A stretch of 64,000 nt of DNA from Labilibaculum filiforme (GTDB lineage Bacteria; Bacteroidota; Bacteroidia; Bacteroidales; Marinifilaceae), in assembly GCF_002843315.1 (NCBI RefSeq), contig NZ_MVDD01000003.1, forward strand, positions 124,001 to 188,000, written 5' to 3'. How positions within the stretch are numbered: position 1 is the stretch's first letter; each line of letters starts with the position of its first letter. Under the pieces are notes generated by a model. That model was not told where the DNA came from. It did no database searches and worked only from the letters and a program-made list of their open reading frames with translations. Positions 56,835-64,000 of this stretch are shown one piece after another. The translations under genes and the position numbers were made by a program.

Positions 56835-57986
56835 ATGCCCGCAAAGGATAAAAAACTGGAAATAACAGAACAAATTGTTGGAAGTAACACCTTTAAAAAC
56901 GCTCCAACAAGCATTGCTATTTTAAGGTATTTAGTTCAGGCAAATATCGAAGATCGATTCTTAAAAGAAAGTGTTATTGACATAGAGTTTTTTGGCACCA
57001 AAGCAGATGCTGAAAACAATAATCCTCGGGTACGAGTAACTATTTATAACCTTAGAAATAAACTAAAAAACTACTACGAACGAGAAGGTGCAAATGATTT
57101 ATTGCAAATTAAAATTGACAAAGGCCAATATTCCGTTCGTTTCGAAAAACAAAACTTTAAAAGAAAACGAATTTCGATTCCTCGATACAAACAGCTTATT
57201 CCTTACAGTTTATTATTACTTTCTCTTATCGCATTAATTTTTTCGCACCTTCCTGCTTCATCGCCTAAACTTTGGAAAGACTTCTTCAACAATAAACATT
57301 CTACCAATTTATTTATTGGTGATGCTTTTGGTTACGGAGGAAAAACCATATCCGGCATGGCTGGTTGGACCCGCGATTTCAGCATCAACAGTTTAGATGA
57401 ATATTATGCTTTACTAGAAGAAAAACCAGAATTAAAGTCAACAACAAATCCAACCAATTTCTTCTATTCCACACGTATGGCTGAAAATGCAACCCACGAC
57501 TTGGCACGTTTTTTTACAAAATGGAATCAAAATTTTGAAATTAAATACGGTACTCGTACCTCTTTCTCCGACATAAAAGAAGGAAATACTATTTACGTTG
57601 GGCGATTAAAAGACCAAAAGAATTTTGTTTACCTGTTTAATGAAGGCAATCCTTATTTTAAAATCAAAGATAAATTCGTAGAATTTAAAGGACATCCCAA
57701 TATTCCAGACACTACCATTTTTGCAGGTTCTATAGAAACAGAATTAGACTATACAGTGGTATCCCGAATTCCAGGACCGAACCATACAGAACAATTTTTA
57801 TTCTTTTCGGATCACGATATTGGTGTAATGGCTACCGTAGAATACTTTACAAATGCAGATTCTATTAAATTCTTCTCGAATAAATACTTAAAACAAAAAC
57901 CTTATTTTACCGCCATTTACAAAACAAAAGGAAAAGGACGAATTAATCTGGACTTAGAAACAATACTAGTTGTTCCATTTGAATAA
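56835..57986 (+). CDS. Membrane-anchored winged-helix one-component regulator
   Basis: 383 aa without a signal peptide. Residues about 20-115 match a winged-helix domain known from CadC-like regulators and adenylate cyclases: APTSIAILRYLV, then NNPRVRVTIYNLRNKLKNYY and LLQIKIDKGQYSVRFEK. A transmembrane helix spans about 125-145 (LIPYSLLLLSLIALIFSHL). The periplasmic part (about 150-383) is a mixed alpha/beta domain (TNLFIGDAFGYGGKTISG, NTIYVGRLKDQKNFVYLF) I cannot name. The layout is that of a one-component sensor: ligand outside, DNA binding inside. It diverges from the GH2-GH117-GH29 operon by 215 bases and may control it. Confidence 0.78.
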   Translation: MPAKDKKLEITEQIVGSNTFKNAPTSIAILRYLVQANIEDRFLKESVIDIEFFGTKADAENNNPRVRVTIYNLRNKLKNYYEREGANDLLQIKIDKGQYSVRFEKQNFKRKRISIPRYKQLIPYSLLLLSLIALIFSHLPASSPKLWKDFFNNKHSTNLFIGDAFGYGGKTISGMAGWTRDFSINSLDEYYALLEEKPELKSTTNPTNFFYSTRMAENATHDLARFFTKWNQNFEIKYGTRTSFSDIKEGNTIYVGRLKDQKNFVYLFNEGNPYFKIKDKFVEFKGHPNIPDTTIFAGSIETELDYTVVSRIPGPNHTEQFLFFSDHDIGVMATVEYFTNADSIKFFSNKYLKQKPYFTAIYKTKGKGRINLDLETILVVPFE

Positions 57987-58005
57987 TAAAACAAATTCCT
58001 AAGGC

Positions 58006-58037
58006 AAAAAAACCGAAACAGCACGTTACTGTTTCGG
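58006..58037. terminator. Intrinsic terminator
   Basis: CCGAAACAG (58013-58021) pairs with CTGTTTCGG (58029-58037). The A7 run at 58006-58012 gives a T-run on the minus strand for the sulfatase gene; it may also stop the regulator gene ending at 57986. Confidence 0.8.
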
Positions 58038-58062
58038 GATTTTCACTTATCACTAATCTAAC

Positions 58063-59859
58063 TTACAATCTTTCTACAAGAAAATAGTAAGCCATTTCCT
58101 TCTCTCCTTTATCGTTGGTAAAACTTCCATAAAAATTCATTTTACCTGCAACTAATTCAATTTCTACCTCAGCAGCCTTATTGTCTTTTGTAAAAGCACA
58201 TGGGTATTCCTTCCCATCAACAACAATCATTGGATTTGTTAAAGATAAAGATTTTCCAGCCTCGATAATTTCTGTATAACTAGTTGCCTTAACACCTTCA
58301 ATGGCTGCATCCATTTCCAAATTACTTTCTACCGGGTAACGCGAAATAGAAAATTTGTAGGTTCCTGCTCTCACCACTTCGGTAAAAAATTCGCCTTGGG
58401 TAAACGACAATCCTTCGCGAATATAATTCTGATTCCAAGGAATATTTTGTTCGCTGTGCATATCATGACAAGTTAAATGCGTTGGATTTTCATGCTCATC
58501 CCCTATTTTCATCAATGAATATTCAAAATCGGCTTCAGTACTTTTCCACCATTGATCGTAAAAAGAATTCATTTCGGTAACCACCTCTGGGTAAGCTTGC
58601 GCAACATTAACATTCTGCCCAGGATCCTCATTAATATCGTACAACTCATCGCCATCAATCAATCGCCAACGAGTGGTCATCACACAAGAATTTCTTCCTT
58701 TTTTAGGCCACTGAATACGTTGCGTATCGGTCACTAACATTCTTGTATCAAAATCAACATTTGTACTATCTCCTTCAATCAAATTTTTTAATGAAGTTCC
58801 ATCTAAAGTAGCATTGCTTGTATTTTTAATACCACACAAATCAGCTAATGTTGGCAACAAATCTACATGAGCAGTCAATGAATTAACATCAACTCCCTTT
58901 CTTTTAATTCCCTCTGGCCAACTTATAAATAATGGAACACGATGCCCTCCATCGTAGTGACTTCCTTTTGTACCTCGCATTCCGGCGTTATATCCATAAG
59001 TTCTTCCCTCATTTTTATCGTACGAATAACCTGCTGCAGTTCCATTATCTGTCATAAAAATAAAAATGGTGTTTTTTGCCAGTCCTTTTTCTTCCAGATG
59101 CTTTCTCAATTTTCCTACTTGCTCATCCAAATTCGTAATCATGCCATAAAACCGCTTCTGCCTTGGTTGTAAATCTGCATTCTCATACATTTCATAGTAC
59201 TCTTCGGGCACATTGTAAGGACCATGTGGTGCGTTTAAGGATAGATACAAAAAGAAGGGTTTATCCTGATTTTCATCCACAAATTTAGTCGCCTCATCGA
59301 ACCAAACATCGGTGCAATATCCTTTCACCTTTTCTGGTTTTCCATTTCTGAAATAAGTATCATCAAAATAGTCATTGTCCCAATAATCAGGCGTTTGACC
59401 TACACCACCACCGCCATTATAAAAGGCTGTCTGAAATCCTCTATCCTGAGGTCGAAATGGATACATATCTCCTAAATGCCATTTTCCCAACATTGCTGTT
59501 GTGTAACCACCCTCCGAAAAAACATCAGCAATACTTGTTTCTTTCTCGTTTAGTAAAGAACATCCACCAATAGTATGCCAGGTTCCATTACGATTCGAAT
59601 TACGCCCAGTCATTAATCCTGCACGAGTTGGAGTACAGGTGGTTCCACTATGAAAATTTGTTAATCGCACGCTCTCGGAATGCAATTGATCAATGTTTGG
59701 CGTTTTAATAATCGGATTTCCCGTACAAGCTAAATCACCATAGCCCTGATCATCGGTTACCAATAAAATCACATTTGGTTTTTCAATCTTTTCTTTCGAT
59801 TGACATCCGAAACATGCAATCGTCATTAAAAGAGCTCCCAATAGAGTTTTCATTTTCAT
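58063..59859 (-). CDS. S1-family sulfatase with CTPTR motif and C-terminal extension
   Basis: 598 aa with a lipoprotein signal (TIACFGCQSKE). The formylglycine site is C75 in TTCTPTRAGLMTGR; Thr replaces the usual Ser of C-x-P-S-R. VTDDQGYGD and MTDNGTAAGY give metal ligands, LGKWHLGD and NAPHGPYN the remaining blocks. The sulfatase core ends near residue 455. About 140 further residues form a beta-rich domain (GEFFTEVVRAGTYKFSIS, VEIELVAGKMNFYGSF), an accessory module of unknown binding role. It follows the GH16 gene by 36 bases, so it probably acts on products of that endo-enzyme. Confidence 0.91.
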   Translation of the reverse strand: MKMKTLLGALLMTIACFGCQSKEKIEKPNVILLVTDDQGYGDLACTGNPIIKTPNIDQLHSESVRLTNFHSGTTCTPTRAGLMTGRNSNRNGTWHTIGGCSLLNEKETSIADVFSEGGYTTAMLGKWHLGDMYPFRPQDRGFQTAFYNGGGGVGQTPDYWDNDYFDDTYFRNGKPEKVKGYCTDVWFDEATKFVDENQDKPFFLYLSLNAPHGPYNVPEEYYEMYENADLQPRQKRFYGMITNLDEQVGKLRKHLEEKGLAKNTIFIFMTDNGTAAGYSYDKNEGRTYGYNAGMRGTKGSHYDGGHRVPLFISWPEGIKRKGVDVNSLTAHVDLLPTLADLCGIKNTSNATLDGTSLKNLIEGDSTNVDFDTRMLVTDTQRIQWPKKGRNSCVMTTRWRLIDGDELYDINEDPGQNVNVAQAYPEVVTEMNSFYDQWWKSTEADFEYSLMKIGDEHENPTHLTCHDMHSEQNIPWNQNYIREGLSFTQGEFFTEVVRAGTYKFSISRYPVESNLEMDAAIEGVKATSYTEIIEAGKSLSLTNPMIVVDGKEYPCAFTKDNKAAEVEIELVAGKMNFYGSFTNDKGEKEMAYYFLVERL

Positions 59860-59895
59860 TATACTGATATTTAATTAGCTGTTTGTCTGTCTGTA

Positions 59896-61056
59896 CTAAA
59901 AAATGGTTTGTCCCATTTTAAATTCTGATTTAGAAACGTATTTTGCCTGAACGCTATGTGGCTTTTTATTTTTTAAAACGTCCATTTTAACTTCTAAATA
60001 ATTACTGCCATATCCTGCATAAACAGGTAACTTTTCCTGATGAAAAACATTCCCTTCCTCATCTAAAAACAAGAACTCAATCCTTCTGTTTTTATTCGCT
60101 TTATAAATAAAATCAATCCGTAAAGCGGTTCCTTGATTATTTGCTGTAAGTTCTATATTTTCCTTAAAAATTGCTTCTTTATAAGTTGATTTCTCCTTTT
60201 GATCCATCTTTACCAATTCATAAGACCTTACCCAATCGTAAAAGGCAGTGTTAATGTCATTGTTCAGTAAATCTTCGTTTGAAGGTGCTGGTTGCCAATC
60301 GTAAGTTTCGGTCACCATGTTTATTTTCATGGGTCTATCAAATGGTTTTGATGAAATATCGGTACGAATCATTACCGTATCAAACAACTGATTATCAGCA
60401 TAATAAAGCACCTCATTTGCATTTTTCCACCAAGCTCCATAGGTATGAAACTCTTCCGAAACCTCAGAGTTTAAAGTTGCTCCTGTTCCCTTCGACATAA
60501 ATGTCTCTTTTTTTTCTCCTGGCTTTACGTATCTAAAATGAGTATTAGAATTCATGCCATTTCTAAACTTCTTATGAACCGTTCCTCCACCTATACATTC
60601 CTGAATATCCAGTTCCTGACTGTAAGAATCTCGTGTATCTTCAGTATCGGCATAAGGTACTTTATCATTAGACATCCAAAAAGTAGTCGACATGGCAATT
60701 TTAGATGCTTTCGCATGACATTCGTAATAGCCGTAATATGCCTCAGATGATTTTGAAGATACCGCTCCGCCATAAATCGTAAAATCTTTAACTGGCTTGT
60801 CCAACACTCCACTTTTTATTTCCAAATTTCCATTTTTTACGGATATTGCTTCAGGAACAAACATAGCAGGAGCTCTTCCCTGCCATCCGTTAAAGGTATC
60901 GTACCATTTTTTAGAATTTAATTGATTGCCATTAAACTCATCGGAAAAGCTTCCATTCAACACCCAACGGTAACCCTTTGGTGGAATTGGAGGATCTGCA
61001 AAAGTATTTGTTGTTAAAAACGCAAATAGAAATAGAATTAGATATTTTCGATTCAT
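59896..61056 (-). CDS. GH16 endo-beta-galactanase (porphyranase/agarase-like)
   Basis: The start at 61056 (MNRKYLILFLFAFLTTNTFA) gives a clean signal peptide; an in-frame ATG at 61089 would add 11 residues. 386 aa from 61056. The GH16 active site E-x-D-x-x-E is seen as ELDIQE with E148, D150 and E153. GYRWVLNGSFSDEFNGNQLN near the mature N-terminus and MNSNTHFRYVKPGEK resemble algal-galactan GH16 enzymes (beta-agarase or beta-porphyranase groups). A C-terminal beta-sandwich of about 110 residues follows. It is the only clear endo-acting enzyme in the window. Upstream is a C5 tract; downstream in the operon is a sulfatase. Confidence 0.9.
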   Translation of the reverse strand: MNRKYLILFLFAFLTTNTFADPPIPPKGYRWVLNGSFSDEFNGNQLNSKKWYDTFNGWQGRAPAMFVPEAISVKNGNLEIKSGVLDKPVKDFTIYGGAVSSKSSEAYYGYYECHAKASKIAMSTTFWMSNDKVPYADTEDTRDSYSQELDIQECIGGGTVHKKFRNGMNSNTHFRYVKPGEKKETFMSKGTGATLNSEVSEEFHTYGAWWKNANEVLYYADNQLFDTVMIRTDISSKPFDRPMKINMVTETYDWQPAPSNEDLLNNDINTAFYDWVRSYELVKMDQKEKSTYKEAIFKENIELTANNQGTALRIDFIYKANKNRRIEFLFLDEEGNVFHQEKLPVYAGYGSNYLEVKMDVLKNKKPHSVQAKYVSKSEFKMGQTIF

Positions 61057-61137
61057 AATATAAAATTTAAAATAATGTTCAGAAAACAATATTACAATCT
61101 CCTGCCAACAATCAAGAAATAAATCCTATACATAAAA

Positions 61138-61142
61138 GGGGG
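61138..61142 (-). promoter_or_regulatory. C5 tract (minus strand) upstream of GH16
   Basis: Reads AAATGCCCCCTTTTATG on the coding strand, 81 bases before the ATG at 61056. Member of the recurring C-tract set. Confidence 0.4.
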
Positions 61143-61177
61143 CATTTGAATACATTTCCCCATGCAATTACACAAAT

Positions 61178-61183
61178 CCCCCC
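61178..61183 (+). promoter_or_regulatory. C6 tract upstream of LacZ-type GH2
   Basis: CAAATCCCCCCTACAATTG, 104 bases before the ATG at 61288. Downstream, TTG (61209-61211) and TATTTTTAC (61228-61236) stand 16 bases apart, a possible Bacteroidota-type promoter. Member of the recurring C-tract set. Confidence 0.4.
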
Positions 61184-61263
61184 TACAATTGGCATGAAAC
61201 GAACTGCTTGTTACAAAAGTTCAAAGTATTTTTACTGATGGAATATTAAAGCGAATTATTTAG

Positions 61264-64000
<2,737 letters not shown>

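Noticed and set aside
61057-61089. Upstream extension of GH16
   Set aside because: The signal peptide begins at the ATG at 61056; the longer form adds an aromatic-rich stretch with no role.

Overview
The window looks like a chromosomal segment of a marine, AT-rich Bacteroidota (inference: a Marinilabiliales/Marinifilaceae-type organism). The signs are a hybrid two-component regulator (HTCS), many exported and lipoprotein glycoside hydrolases, a type IX secretion (T9SS) sorting domain on one protein, few Shine-Dalgarno sites, and a dense run of S1 sulfatases. Almost all of it is one very large carbohydrate-utilization region. The enzyme set is two GH117, four GH2, four GH29, one GH16, one GH3, two GH43, two unassigned beta-propeller enzymes, one beta-helix protein, one BNR-repeat protein and seven sulfatases. 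This fits a sulfated red-algal galactan of the agar/porphyran type, possibly with other decorations. The substrate is inferred from families, not shown.

Layout. 1-2320 (-): a tandem-DUF1080 protein and a Tat-exported Gfo/Idh/MocA oxidoreductase cut by the window edge. 2575-2864: three tandem ~97-bp repeats. 2904-9464 (+): the HTCS, a GH43 and an esterase. 9533-10726 (-): a beta-barrel-like protein whose start codon lies at the end of an inverted copy of the 97-bp repeat. 11023-12400: five tandem 260-281-bp repeats with REP-like palindromes. 12526-19963 (-): GH2, GH29, SGNH hydrolase, sulfatase. 20477-25357 (+): three sulfatases. 25444-26664 (-): a membrane-anchored regulator-like protein. 26842-32542 (+): operon of FAD oxidoreductase, GH117, beta-propeller enzyme, sulfatase. 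32623-35544 (-): a GH2 without the usual acid/base Glu. 36093-46167 (+): sulfatase, T9SS BNR protein, GH29, then GH43 and GH3. 46286-56619 (-): a six-gene operon GH2, beta-helix, GH117, propeller enzyme, GH29, GH29. 56835-57986 (+): a membrane winged-helix regulator. 58063-61056 (-): GH16 and sulfatase. 61288-64000 (+): a LacZ-type GH2 running off the end.

How it may work (inference). The GH16 endo-enzyme would cut the polymer. Sulfatases strip sulfate. GH117 removes terminal 3,6-anhydro-galactose, GH29 removes alpha-L-fucose or alpha-L-galactose, and GH2 removes beta-galactose in turn. GH43, GH3 and esterases handle side groups. The HTCS and two transmembrane one-component regulators could sense products. 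Runs of five or six C on the coding strand precede nine transcription units and may mark a shared regulatory site. No SusC/SusD pair, transporter, sulfatase-maturing enzyme or cytoplasmic sugar catabolism gene is visible, so the locus probably continues outside the window.
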